A DNA stretch of 64,000 bases, from positions 41,999 through 105,998 of the forward strand of contig NZ_MJAT01000003.1 in NCBI RefSeq assembly GCF_001742305.1. The letters run 5' to 3'. The notes below the pieces were generated by a model. It was not told the DNA's origin and searched no databases. It worked only from the letters and a program-made list of their open reading frames with translations. Positions 38,907 to 47,812 of the stretch are shown one piece after another (position 1 is the stretch's first letter; every line of letters begins with the position of its first letter). Origin of the DNA: Desulfuribacillus stibiiarsenatis (GTDB lineage Bacteria; Bacillota; Bacilli; Desulfuribacillales; Desulfuribacillaceae). The position numbers were made by a program, and so were the translations under genes.

Positions 38907-39599
38907 ATGGATCTGTATGAATTATTTCAAGCTGTGCTATATCCTATCGTAGTTTTCATCTTACTCATCATCCTTGTAAGATTGGTTGGTAAGAAAATGT
39001 TGGGGCAGCTGACGTTCTTCGACTTTGTTACGGGAATTACGCTTGGGAACATCGGAGGGGCTTTTGTTACATCAGAGGTAAAGGGTAACTATGTATTATT
39101 AAGCTCTGTCGTGTTTGCAGGAATGGCTTTAATTACGGGGTTTATTACATTGAAGAGTGTTACAGCTAGAAAGCTCATAGAAGGAGAGCCAATTATCGTT
39201 ATCCAAAATGGCAAAATTCTCGAGCATAACATGAAATCTATCCGCTATAATCAAGATGATTTGGTCATGCAGCTCCGTGATAAAAATATCTTTGACATGA
39301 CAGAAGTTGACCTGGCAATGATAGAGCCTCATGGAACACTTAGTGTAATCAAAAAAAATGCTAAACATGGGATATCCACAGAGCTCGTCCGAGATGGAAG
39401 GATTCAAGAATTGAATCTAAAACAATTAAACAAAACCCATGAGTGGTTATATAACGAGCTAATGAAACATGGAGTAAAGGATGTAAATGAGGTTTTTCTA
39501 GCGGCATTGAACAAGAACGGGAATATCTACATAGACACTAGGGATGATAAGATAGAGGATGTGTATAAAGTAAAAGATGATGACTCACTGATTGAATGA
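38907..39599 (+). CDS. DUF421 (YetF/YcaP-family) membrane protein
   Basis: 230 residues with three N-terminal transmembrane helices, then a cytosolic alpha/beta domain. The signature ILVRLVGKKMLGQLTFFDFVTGITLGNI is that of DUF421 proteins, and LIEGEPIIVIQNGKILEHNMK with RYNQDDLVMQLR is the conserved soluble part. The ATG at 38907 follows GAGGGGTGAG; the GTG at 38880 has no site. The last 15 bases overlap the end of the minus-strand sigma-region-4 gene. B. subtilis paralogues are often in sporulation or stress regulons; the function is unclear. Confidence 0.9.
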   Translation: MDLYELFQAVLYPIVVFILLIILVRLVGKKMLGQLTFFDFVTGITLGNIGGAFVTSEVKGNYVLLSSVVFAGMALITGFITLKSVTARKLIEGEPIIVIQNGKILEHNMKSIRYNQDDLVMQLRDKNIFDMTEVDLAMIEPHGTLSVIKKNAKHGISTELVRDGRIQELNLKQLNKTHEWLYNELMKHGVKDVNEVFLAALNKNGNIYIDTRDDKIEDVYKVKDDDSLIE

Positions 39600-39779
39600 T
39601 TCAGATAGACGTTTATACTCTTTACGTGCCTCAAACATGCGTTTCGAGACCTCTTGTTCAGTCATGGATAAGGCCTCAGCAATTTCCTTATAAGTAAAGT
39701 TCGTCATATATCGGAGTCCTAAGACTCTTTTGTTGATTGGTGATAATAATTCAAATATATTGAGTGTCGTAATAGACAT
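39585..39779 (-). CDS. Small stand-alone sigma-70 region 4-like protein
   Basis: 64 residues with the pattern of sigma region 4: LGLRYMTNFTYKEIAEALSMTEQEVSKRMFEARKEYKR, a helix-turn-helix that normally contacts the -35 element. No region 2 is present on this gene or beside it. AAGGAG is spaced before the ATG on the minus strand. It could be a DNA-binding regulator, an anti-sigma-like competitor, or half of a split sigma factor whose partner is elsewhere. The 3' end overlaps the DUF421 gene tail-to-tail. Confidence 0.7.
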   Translation of the reverse strand: MSITTLNIFELLSPINKRVLGLRYMTNFTYKEIAEALSMTEQEVSKRMFEARKEYKRLSESFNQ

Positions 39780-40030
39780 ATATCATGTACTCCTTTACTA
39801 AAGTCCGTGAATCAACTAAAAAATTCCGTATTAACTGCACTAGTAATTGTAGTACAGCAATAAGTATATGAAAATAATTGGAAAAAATCAATACACTTAA
39901 GAAAATCTTAAGATGTTTTACATATTCTACATTAACTGTCAATATTCTACAATCATTAATTTGGAACAAAAAAAGTATAAGATACGTCTATACTTATAGG
40001 TTTCGAATACAAACTGAGAAGAGGGAAACA

Positions 40031-40417
40031 ATGACAACGCGAAATAGCCGAAGTACTGCACTTATTTTAGGATTTTGTATCGCACTCTTAGCATTTTTAA
40101 GCCTTTTTATCGGCGTGAAAGTTATCTTGGGTAATCAATTAGAAATCATCAACCTTGTTGCTTTTAGTGGATTTGCACTAATTATGGGAATTATAACCAT
40201 GTTGTTATTTTTGTTTGCGTATAGTATAGCATTAAGTCTCTTTATAGGTGGTCTAATTATAGGTAATTATGTTATGTTTCAAAGCTTTGTGGATGGAATG
40301 ACGGGTTGGGGAGATCTTGTCGGGATTATTTCACTATTTACTTGGGTTATTATCGGATTAGTGGCAGGAATAGTAGCGCAACTTGTCTATAGTTGGTACC
40401 GCAAGTTTAAGAAATAA
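40031..40417 (+). CDS. Four-helix membrane protein of unknown function
   Basis: 128 residues, almost entirely hydrophobic, with four predicted transmembrane helices (about 10-32, 40-60, 62-82 and 95-120) and a basic C-terminal tail (YSWYRKFKK). The ATG at 40031 is chosen because GAAGAGGGA precedes it; the in-frame extension upstream to 39878 lacks a site and is not protein-like. It ends in a strong terminator. I do not recognise the family. Confidence 0.65.
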   Translation: MTTRNSRSTALILGFCIALLAFLSLFIGVKVILGNQLEIINLVAFSGFALIMGIITMLLFLFAYSIALSLFIGGLIIGNYVMFQSFVDGMTGWGDLVGIISLFTWVIIGLVAGIVAQLVYSWYRKFKK

Positions 40418-40459
40418 AGAGAAGATAAAATAAGAAATAGAATAAAAATAAGAGGAAAT

Positions 40460-40503
40460 AAAAAATCTAGGGGAGACATTAAAAGTCTCCCCTAGATTTT
40501 TTG
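40460..40503. terminator. Strong bidirectional terminator
   Basis: AAAAAATCTAGGGGAGAC pairs with GTCTCCCCTAGATTTTTT around a short A/T loop. It serves the membrane-protein gene and the minus-strand ferritin-like gene. Confidence 0.95.
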
Positions 40504-40511
40504 ATTACTTA

Positions 40512-40709
40512 TTACTTATTCGCTAATTTCAGAAGGGCTTCATAACGAGAACTAAGCAGCTTTTCATGGCCTTCTTCTTCCTTTACCATTTGCTCGAAGA
40601 CCTTTTTCAACAGTGGATCCTCCGCTTTTTCTGCTAGCATTTTGTAATGCTTTTGTGCTTTTCGCTCATCTTCAATGGCTTCTAGCAATCCGTCCAAAAT
40701 CTCTTGCAC
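40512..40709 (-). CDS. Short ferritin-like/rubrerythrin-type domain protein
   Basis: 65 residues forming two predicted helices. An early Glu-rich helix (AIEDERKAQKHYKMLAEKAED) and EQMVKEEEGHEKLL supply an E...ExxH metal-ligand pattern, i.e. one half of a rubrerythrin-type four-helix bundle. A dimer would be needed to complete a di-iron site, as in some half-ferritins. The start is GTG at 40709, preceded on the minus strand by GAAGGGGTG. The function, peroxide or iron handling, is inferred from the motif only. Confidence 0.72.
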   Translation of the reverse strand: MQEILDGLLEAIEDERKAQKHYKMLAEKAEDPLLKKVFEQMVKEEEGHEKLLSSRYEALLKLANK

Positions 40710-40760
40710 TCACGTACACCCCTTCTATATTTAATGACGTAAAATTCTACTACTTATAAT

Positions 40761-41927
40761 CTACTCTTTTAATGGTAACTGTGCAATTACTAAGGTGATG
40801 TCGTCAGTGATTTTTTCTAATTTGCTGAATGCAAGGAAATCATTGGATAAATGTTCAGCAATCAGATCAGGATTCTCTTTCGCGTGCGTTAAAAAGGCTT
40901 GTTTCATACGACTGTCATATAATTCTCCAGCGACAGATTGCTCGGGCATTCCATCAGTCGTGAACAAAAATGTCATACCAGGAGAAATGCTCCGCACATG
41001 CTCAGGGTAATTCATAATGATTTCGTCCAAAGCTGAAGAGATTGGCATACCTCCACAATTTAATTCTTCTATGCCAAGGTTTGCCGTAGTATGTTGAATC
41101 AGGAGTGGGGGATTTTGAAATCCAGCACTAGAGTATATGAACTCCTCGTTTTTCAAATCGAAGACTGCTAGTAGCATACATACGAAATAGTCCTCTGGAT
41201 AGCCTTCCTTTAAATATTCCTGCACAAAATACTGTAATATTTCTTTGGGTGATAGGGTCTGACCTTCAAAATGTTTATGATCGAAATAGGATTGAATCGT
41301 CTCTTTTGCAAATAAAGAAAGCATCGCACTATCTAAGCCGTGTCCAGTCACATCACACACAAATACGACATACTGCTCAAAGAAATCATTAAGCATGCCA
41401 TGATTTACTTTAAACACATCGTAGATATCTCCACCAATATCCTCTGCAGGGCGGTAGTATGCTGCGAATTGTATGGTTTCCGTTGTAGGGAGACTGTCAG
41501 GGAGTGAACGTTGATAGATACGGTATGCGTTCTTAATTTCTGTATTATATTTTGATTGAAGGCGATGCAGATGAGCAATGTATTTATTTCCGTGAATATA
41601 AAGGTTTCCAGCACTTTCTCGAATTGAAATCTCTAAAGGTGCTCTAATTAGATTCTTTTTTTGAAACATTAGTGTTTCTTGAAATGAAGAATTAGAGGAT
41701 ATCTTATCAAGAAGCTTTGCTAACTTTATATGATCCGCATCAATAATAACATTGTATATGGAAGAGATCCTACATGAGTCAAAATCATTCGATGTAAGCC
41801 CAAGAAAATCCTGCATCGCGAGATTCACAAAGAGTATGCGACCAGTACGATCGCATACTAAATAGAAATCCTCAGTTGTATTGACGATATTTTCAAAGAT
41901 ATCATGTAAATCTTTAGGGTGCCCCAT
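40761..41927 (-). CDS. PAS-SpoIIE (PP2C-type) serine phosphatase
   Basis: 388 residues. A PAS domain (about 8-120) precedes a SpoIIE/RsbU-type phosphatase (about 150-385). The metal-binding Asp residues appear in AEDIGGDIYDVF, VCDVTGHGLDSAML and FTTDGMPE. Enzymes of this build dephosphorylate anti-sigma-factor antagonists in partner-switching cascades. No anti-sigma or antagonist gene lies in the window, so the target is unknown. GAGGAGAGG precedes the ATG. Confidence 0.9.
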   Translation of the reverse strand: MGHPKDLHDIFENIVNTTEDFYLVCDRTGRILFVNLAMQDFLGLTSNDFDSCRISSIYNVIIDADHIKLAKLLDKISSNSSFQETLMFQKKNLIRAPLEISIRESAGNLYIHGNKYIAHLHRLQSKYNTEIKNAYRIYQRSLPDSLPTTETIQFAAYYRPAEDIGGDIYDVFKVNHGMLNDFFEQYVVFVCDVTGHGLDSAMLSLFAKETIQSYFDHKHFEGQTLSPKEILQYFVQEYLKEGYPEDYFVCMLLAVFDLKNEEFIYSSAGFQNPPLLIQHTTANLGIEELNCGGMPISSALDEIIMNYPEHVRSISPGMTFLFTTDGMPEQSVAGELYDSRMKQAFLTHAKENPDLIAEHLSNDFLAFSKLEKITDDITLVIAQLPLKE

Positions 41928-42058
41928 AAGCCTCTCCTCGTGAAGTCGTATCTAGGTAATATATGACACAGCGAAAATCTAAACCGTGTTTATTTTAACA
42001 TATTTTTTAAAAGATTTCATAGAAGATTTGCGCTATCGGGGCTAGTATGAATTACTTT

Positions 42059-42631
42059 CTAGCTACATGTAACATTCGTGACAAAGCCTTCTAAAATGAT
42101 AGGCCCTGTTCTACCAGTAACAGAGTTAAATGGGGTAACTACAATTTGCGAATTTGGTGTAATAGAAGCGACAGTAGGTAGTTCTACCCTAGTTGACCAA
42201 TTCGGTGGGGCCTGCGGAGTAGGGGATAATTGATTTCCAAACCCACCGATATCTGGGATGAAAATATCTCCAGTATAAATATCGTAATCCCCAAAAAACG
42301 ATGGCTGCGGCAAAGTGGCCATAATATTAACGGCTTGCCCGCCCTGCGGTGCGAAGTTGATATATCCTACGCCGCCAGTTCCAAACGGTACGCGCCCTCT
42401 TGCATGTAAGGAGACACAACAAGGGAAAGCAACTAACCCAGGTACACATAACACATCCCCGGGATATATGATGTTAGGGTTGGTAATGTGCGGGTTATTG
42501 ACTGCTAAGGCTTCCAATCGTACGCGGAACATTTGAGCAATCATATAAAATGTGTCGCCAGGTTTTACGGTATACCTTGCTAGAAATCCAGGTGGACAGC
42601 TTTGCGGAACTCTTGCTTGTTGTATATTCAT
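42059..42631 (-). CDS. LysM-domain protein, probably spore coat or cortex associated
   Basis: 190 residues without a signal peptide. One LysM domain at about residues 18-65 (YTVKPGDTFYMIAQMF...NIIYPGDVLCVP) should bind peptidoglycan-type glycans. The rest is rich in Gly, Pro and Thr, with cysteine pairs (PCCV, VTCS). The C-terminal half, starting near GRVPFGTGGVG, is unrecognised. LysM without a secretion signal in a spore former recalls SafA/YkzQ-like coat proteins assembled in the mother cell. GGAGG precedes the ATG. Confidence 0.78.
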   Translation of the reverse strand: MNIQQARVPQSCPPGFLARYTVKPGDTFYMIAQMFRVRLEALAVNNPHITNPNIIYPGDVLCVPGLVAFPCCVSLHARGRVPFGTGGVGYINFAPQGGQAVNIMATLPQPSFFGDYDIYTGDIFIPDIGGFGNQLSPTPQAPPNWSTRVELPTVASITPNSQIVVTPFNSVTGRTGPIILEGFVTNVTCS

Positions 42632-42935
42632 AACATAAATACCTCCATATGATTTTACTAGATGAAATCAGGCTCAAACATATAGCCAAAAGTCATAGAA
42701 TATCATATGAAATTTTATTGAAAATGCTAGTATCTAAGCGTTATCAAGAAAACGAAATACATCGCTATCATAGAATATAGGAGAGGGATGGAGGATATCA
42801 CCTCCATTCCTCGTTTTATATAGCATATTAACGGAATTAAGAAAAGGAGTGTGCCATATACTATGAAACGGAATATATGTATCTCGTAAAGATGTAGATA
42901 TAAAGAAAGATATCAATTCCACAATAGTAATAAAA
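42632..42935. other. Intergenic stretch with one hairpin
   Basis: No gene supported. A GGGATGGAGG-type arm (about 42785-42794) pairs with CCTCCATTCC (about 42801-42810), followed by TCGTTTTATATA. It resembles a weak terminator. The divergent promoters of the LysM gene and the solute-binding gene flank it. Confidence 0.4.
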
Positions 42936-42944
42936 TGTTATAAT
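42936..42944 (+). promoter_or_regulatory. Extended -10 promoter of the solute-binding lipoprotein gene
   Basis: TGTTATAAT: a perfect TATAAT at 42939-42944 with the extended TGn element. The -35 region is weak, as usual for extended -10 promoters. It lies 39 bases upstream of the ATG. Confidence 0.6.
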
Positions 42945-42982
42945 AGGAAAAAGATATTTTTGCCAAATTGGAGAGGGAATAT

Positions 42983-44422
42983 ATGACAAAGAAAAAGATT
43001 ATGATTATTATCAGCACTTTGTTTAGTATCTTGGTGCTAGCAGGGTGCAGTTGGTTTACAGGGGAAAAGGATTTACTAGACCCTAAAAAGCCAACAACTA
43101 TCACTATTTGGCATTATTACAACGGCCAGATTAAGGACAAGTTCGACGCTTTGGTGGCAGAGTTTAATGAGACAATTGGTATGCAAAGAGGAATTGTTGT
43201 AGATGCGCAAAGTCATAGCGATGTGCAACAATTAGCCAATGCTGTGTTTGATGCTGCGAATAAAACACTTGGTGCACACCCGATGCCTGATATTTTTGCA
43301 GCCTATCCTGAAAATGCCTATAGAGTTAATCAAATTGTTGAGCTAGTAGAGTTAGAGTCATATTTTACAGAGACAGAACTACAGTCTTTTCGCCAGGATT
43401 TCTTAGAAGAAGGTCGATTTACTGAAGATGACAAGATTAAGATCATACCAATAGCAAAATCAACGGAAAATCTTTATTTAAATAAGACGGATTGGGAAGT
43501 CTTCGCCAATGCAACAGGGGCTAATCTCAATGATTTGCGCACCTGGGAAGGGATCGTTGCAACAGCGCAGAGATACTATGAGTATTCTGGGAAAGGGTTT
43601 ATGGGTATTGATGCGACTGCCAATTATATGCTATTAACAGCAATACAATTGAGCAATATAAATGATGACAAGAACTTCTATAACAGTAAGACGAATACAA
43701 TAAACTTTAATCAAGTAGTTGCGAAGACCATATGGGACCACTATTACATACCATACATAGAAGGCTATTTTGTAAAAACAGGTCGATTTAGTTCCGATGA
43801 TGCTCGCACGGGGACAGTATTAGCTTATACAGGTTCATCTGCTGGTGCGGCGTACTTTCCTAAGGAAATCACAATTAGTCAACAAGAGATTCATCCAGTG
43901 GACTCCTTAGTATTGCCCTATCCGCATTTTCAGTCAGGCATTCCCTATGCAATTCAACAGGGGGCAGGTATGTGTATAACCAAAAGTGATAAGGCCCACG
44001 AATATGCGGCAGCACTGTTTTTAAAGTGGTTCACAGAGCCGGAGCAGAACGTTGAATTTGCAGTAACCACTGCATATTTTCCTGTGAAAAATGATGCTTT
44101 AAAAGAAGAAGTAATATTACGTGCGCTAGAGGGAACAGAAGTGGCAAATGAAGCGATAAAAGGATCAATTAATACAACGATGAAGATGCTTGACACCCAC
44201 ACTTTTTTCTCAAATAAGCCGTTTGAAGGAAGTTATGAAATACGCGTGTTGCTAGAAAACCACTTAAATCAGCGAATTAAAAATGACCTTGAAGCACTAC
44301 AGAAAAGAGAACAAAAGGGTGAAGACCGTAAACTTATCATTAATTCCCTAAGCTCAGAAGAACAGTTTCAAAGTTGGTACAAACAATTCATGATGGAAGC
44401 AAATTCAATCTTCACAAGGTAG
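42983..44422 (+). CDS. Extracellular solute-binding lipoprotein (family 1)
   Basis: 479 residues. The signal peptide ends in the lipobox LVLAGC, so the mature protein is lipid-anchored. The type 1 solute-binding fold appears as TTITIWHYYNGQIKDKFDALVAEFNE, a hinge around NLYLNKTDWEVF and the conserved end LFLKWFTEPEQNVEFA. The ATG at 42983 follows GAGAGGGA. No ABC permease genes are adjacent. Instead, a diguanylate cyclase with an extracellular sensor domain follows 19 bases later. The two probably form a ligand-sensing unit rather than a transporter. The ligand is presumably a carbohydrate, by family. Confidence 0.88.
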   Translation: MTKKKIMIIISTLFSILVLAGCSWFTGEKDLLDPKKPTTITIWHYYNGQIKDKFDALVAEFNETIGMQRGIVVDAQSHSDVQQLANAVFDAANKTLGAHPMPDIFAAYPENAYRVNQIVELVELESYFTETELQSFRQDFLEEGRFTEDDKIKIIPIAKSTENLYLNKTDWEVFANATGANLNDLRTWEGIVATAQRYYEYSGKGFMGIDATANYMLLTAIQLSNINDDKNFYNSKTNTINFNQVVAKTIWDHYYIPYIEGYFVKTGRFSSDDARTGTVLAYTGSSAGAAYFPKEITISQQEIHPVDSLVLPYPHFQSGIPYAIQQGAGMCITKSDKAHEYAAALFLKWFTEPEQNVEFAVTTAYFPVKNDALKEEVILRALEGTEVANEAIKGSINTTMKMLDTHTFFSNKPFEGSYEIRVLLENHLNQRIKNDLEALQKREQKGEDRKLIINSLSSEEQFQSWYKQFMMEANSIFTR

Positions 44423-44441
44423 AGAGAAGGGCAGTGGATTT

Positions 44442-46541
44442 ATGAAAAACAAAATAAAGGATAAAAAATCCATTGTCTTTAAATTAACAGCATTTGTAAT
44501 CCTATTAATTGTCATTCAAGCTGTCCTGCTAACTATTACCATGATAGTTGCTGGTGTATTGAGCCAGGCTAAAGAGAACGCGTATCAGGCATTCTATGAG
44601 AAAGTAAGCAACCGCAAGAACATCATACAAGAAGAAATGAAAAATAGATGGACAAATATGGACCCTTTTGTGTCCAAAATCTCTCGGGTTTTGTCAAACA
44701 ATACGGATACACAATCATTTTTTGATGAAGCGATTCAAGATGTGATCGCTATGTTAAGGGCTACAGAGGTAACGGGGGCTTTCATTATATTGGAAGAAGA
44801 CGAGCGTGAGGAGAATGGCAAGGCGGCTATTTATGTTAGGGACTACGACCCGTTACTGAATGACATTAGTAATTCAGATTTGTATTTAGTAGCCGGGCCC
44901 TCCGAGCTAGCAAAGAAACTACGAATTCCTCTAGACCAAATGTGGGGTTACAATTTAAAGCTAGATGAAAGTAATCGAATCTTTTATGACAATCCATATA
45001 CTAATGCATCATTGACCTTTCAAACGCAGCTATTGGGGTATTTGAGTCCACCATTTCAGATGTCAGAGGACGATTTGCCGATTATAACATATACAATGCC
45101 GTTGTTCGATGCCGAAAAAAGGTTGCGAGGTGTAATTGGTGTTGAAGTGTCTGTCAATTATGTAACCCAGTTTCTGCCCGCAACCGAGATACTATCAAAG
45201 GACTCCTTGGGTTATATGATTGGCTTTCAAGGTGACCAAAGTACTGATATTCATCCGATTGTTATGACAGGTGCTTTACAAAAACGAATGATACGAAATA
45301 GTGAACCACTAATTTTCCATAACGTAGATGAAGAACGCGATATCTATAGTATAGAGAACCACAAGAGTGGCCAGCCAATATTTGCCTGTGTCAAAGCGAT
45401 AGAGTTATATCATTACAATACGCCTTTTGAGGGTGAAAAGTGGTATTTAATTGGGATGATAACGGAGAGCCATTTACTTAACTATGTTGTCAAAATCCAA
45501 CGTATCCTTTGGGTATCTTTACTCGTATCCATTGTAATTGGGGCATTTAGTGGTTACATTGTCAGCTATTATTTCACAAAGCCGATTATACAGTTAGCAA
45601 AGCAAGTTCGCGAAGGTGATAAAGAAACAGCACTATCTTTTCAGCCTACAGGCTTTACGGAGGTTGATGAATTAGCAACTGCAATAGTATCGGCGAATAA
45701 TGCACTATTAGAGTCCACAATTAAGATGTCCAGAATCATAGACCTTGTGGAAGTTCCGATTGGAGCCTTTGAATGTCGAGATGAATCGAACCATGTATTT
45801 GTTACGGATCAGCTTCAACAGGTCCTTTCCATTGACAATAAAAAAATGAGTAGGCTAGTACAGCATAAGGAATTATTTAAGAATATGATAGAAGATATTT
45901 TTCGTCATCCAGAGCCGGATGAAGAAGGAGTCTATAATATCAATGGATACAAATGGGTGCGAATCAAAACGGTTTCTTACGAAACAAGTATTCTGGGAGT
46001 AGTCATTGATGTAACAGAGGAGATATTGCAGAAGAAAGTAATAAAGCAGGACCGCGACCATGACCCGCTTACCAATATATTGAATCGTAGGGCAGCACAG
46101 CAAGGTATAGAAGAGCTTATGAAGATGGGTTCCGAGCTTAATACAGCTGCATTATTAATGTTTGATTTAGACAACTTGAAAATAATTAATGATACGTTTG
46201 GTCATAAGTGGGGAGATATATATATTAAGGAAGCAGCGCGACAATTAACCCTAATTGCAGACGGGCGAAAGATTGTAGGTAGGCGCTCAGGGGATGAATT
46301 TGTTCTGTTCTTACATGGCTACCCAAGTAGAGATGCTATTGAAGAAGTGATAGCGCAATTGTATCGCAATCTAGAACAAGAGCCGATAGAATATCCGAAT
46401 GGAGAAAAGAAGGCTATATCAATTTCCGCTGGTTTAGTGTGGATTGAAAACTGGGAAATATCCTATGATGAACTGTTACAACAGGCAGACGAAATGCTAT
46501 ATGAAGCAAAGGAACAGGCAAAGGGTACATGTAAATACTGA
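44442..46541 (+). CDS. Membrane sensor diguanylate cyclase (Cache-like, HAMP, GGDEF)
   Basis: 699 residues. A transmembrane helix (about 14-38), a large extracellular Cache-type domain (about 40-345), a second helix (about 347-370), HAMP, a PAS-like linker (about 430-520) and a C-terminal GGDEF domain. The active-site motif is RRSGDEF instead of GGDEF; SGDEF variants are usually active. DLDNLKIINDTFGHKWGD is the typical metal and GTP region. There is no RxxD inhibitory site five residues before the motif. It is encoded with a solute-binding lipoprotein, which probably presents a ligand to it. Confidence 0.9.
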   Translation: MKNKIKDKKSIVFKLTAFVILLIVIQAVLLTITMIVAGVLSQAKENAYQAFYEKVSNRKNIIQEEMKNRWTNMDPFVSKISRVLSNNTDTQSFFDEAIQDVIAMLRATEVTGAFIILEEDEREENGKAAIYVRDYDPLLNDISNSDLYLVAGPSELAKKLRIPLDQMWGYNLKLDESNRIFYDNPYTNASLTFQTQLLGYLSPPFQMSEDDLPIITYTMPLFDAEKRLRGVIGVEVSVNYVTQFLPATEILSKDSLGYMIGFQGDQSTDIHPIVMTGALQKRMIRNSEPLIFHNVDEERDIYSIENHKSGQPIFACVKAIELYHYNTPFEGEKWYLIGMITESHLLNYVVKIQRILWVSLLVSIVIGAFSGYIVSYYFTKPIIQLAKQVREGDKETALSFQPTGFTEVDELATAIVSANNALLESTIKMSRIIDLVEVPIGAFECRDESNHVFVTDQLQQVLSIDNKKMSRLVQHKELFKNMIEDIFRHPEPDEEGVYNINGYKWVRIKTVSYETSILGVVIDVTEEILQKKVIKQDRDHDPLTNILNRRAAQQGIEELMKMGSELNTAALLMFDLDNLKIINDTFGHKWGDIYIKEAARQLTLIADGRKIVGRRSGDEFVLFLHGYPSRDAIEEVIAQLYRNLEQEPIEYPNGEKKAISISAGLVWIENWEISYDELLQQADEMLYEAKEQAKGTCKY

Positions 46542-46554
46542 AGATAGATGAATA

Positions 46555-46588
46555 AAAGTAGGCCGCCATTGATTGGCGGCTTTAAATA
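46555..46588 (+). terminator. Terminator after the diguanylate cyclase gene
   Basis: GCCGCCA-TTGAT-TGGCGGC followed by TTTAAAT. Confidence 0.8.
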
Positions 46589-46747
46589 TGAACAAAACGG
46601 GTTGTCCAGGGTAAATTCTGTAGGGTATGTGCTATACACTATAAAAAGATAAATAGATGTTTGATAGGAAGCTAAATTACCCTTGTTTCATACTCTATAG
46701 TAGGAGTTGCTATCCTAAGCAAGATAGGGAGAAATGGAGGTGTAGTT

Positions 46748-47812
46748 ATGGGGAAACCTTATTTAGGCATCTTAATTGGTAATCGTGATAGGAATGCAAT
46801 TTTAAATGGTGAAGGCTATGAAAAGGTTGACCTGTATCTTGATGCTGCTAAGAAATATGGACTACAGATATGTTTCTTCCGATTCAACGATATCGATATG
46901 AAGTCTAATGTTGTAATTGCCAAATTCCCTAAGGGTCATAATACGTGGACAACAAGAAAGATTTCAGTTCCTAAAGTCATTCATAATAGAGCTGTTTATG
47001 GTACTCGGCAACAAAATCAAATAGTAAAGCTACGCAAAAGAGGATTCGTCTTATTTAATGGTTGGAACACGTATAGTAAGCTTAAAATTCACCAGTTGCT
47101 CGAGAAGCATAGATCGCTAAAAGCATACTCGCCTATCACTCGATTATTTACGAAAAGAAACCTCAATTACTTTTGTCGCTTTTCATCTTTTTTCTTGAAA
47201 CCTGACCGCGGAGCAGTTGGCAAAGGAATAGTCAAATTGTCAAAAGTGGAAGCTAACCTTTGGAGAATTACCCATCAGAACAAAAATAGGAAGCTAATTT
47301 TTGAAAAGACAAAAGAAGAACTATTTGATTTTTTAGTTCGATATACCAAAGGTTCTAGATGTATATTACAACAGACAATCGTATTGCAAACCTATAACAA
47401 AAGGCCATTTGACATCCGTGTTTCCGTTCAGAAAAATTTCGAGGGAAAATGGCAAGTAACTGGCATGGTGGCAAAGGTAGCAGGGAAAGGTCATTACTTA
47501 AGCAACGTTTTTCAGGGTGGCACCGTTAAGAGACTAGATGAAATATATTGGAATAGCTCATATTTAAGAATAAAGAATAAAATCTCCACAGTTGCTTTAC
47601 AAATTATTAGGTATCTTGAAAAGAACTTATCAAATCTATCGGATGTTGGATTTGATTTCGGAGTGGATGATGAAGAGCGAATCTACTTTATTGAAATGAA
47701 TAGTCGAGACCAACGCTATAGTTTTCTTCTAGCGGGGATGGAACAGACCTTTCAAGAGACGTACGAGAATCCAATAGCTTATGGGAAATATCTTATTTCT
47801 CAAAATCTTTAA
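46748..47812 (+). CDS. YheC/YheD-type ATP-grasp protein
   Basis: 354 residues. It begins KPYLGILIGNRDRNAILNGEGY with the YheC/D N-terminal domain. The ATP-grasp part has the nucleotide lysine in FFLKPDRGAVGKGIVKL, QQTIVLQTYNKRPFDIRVSVQK and the metal ligands in DVGFDFGVDDEERIYFIEMNSR. Unlike the 725-residue protein at 31825, it is a single copy. GGAGGTG precedes the ATG. Its end overlaps the convergent HipA-like gene by 20 bases. The family is associated with endospore coat; the product ligated is unknown. Confidence 0.82.
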   Translation: MGKPYLGILIGNRDRNAILNGEGYEKVDLYLDAAKKYGLQICFFRFNDIDMKSNVVIAKFPKGHNTWTTRKISVPKVIHNRAVYGTRQQNQIVKLRKRGFVLFNGWNTYSKLKIHQLLEKHRSLKAYSPITRLFTKRNLNYFCRFSSFFLKPDRGAVGKGIVKLSKVEANLWRITHQNKNRKLIFEKTKEELFDFLVRYTKGSRCILQQTIVLQTYNKRPFDIRVSVQKNFEGKWQVTGMVAKVAGKGHYLSNVFQGGTVKRLDEIYWNSSYLRIKNKISTVALQIIRYLEKNLSNLSDVGFDFGVDDEERIYFIEMNSRDQRYSFLLAGMEQTFQETYENPIAYGKYLISQNL

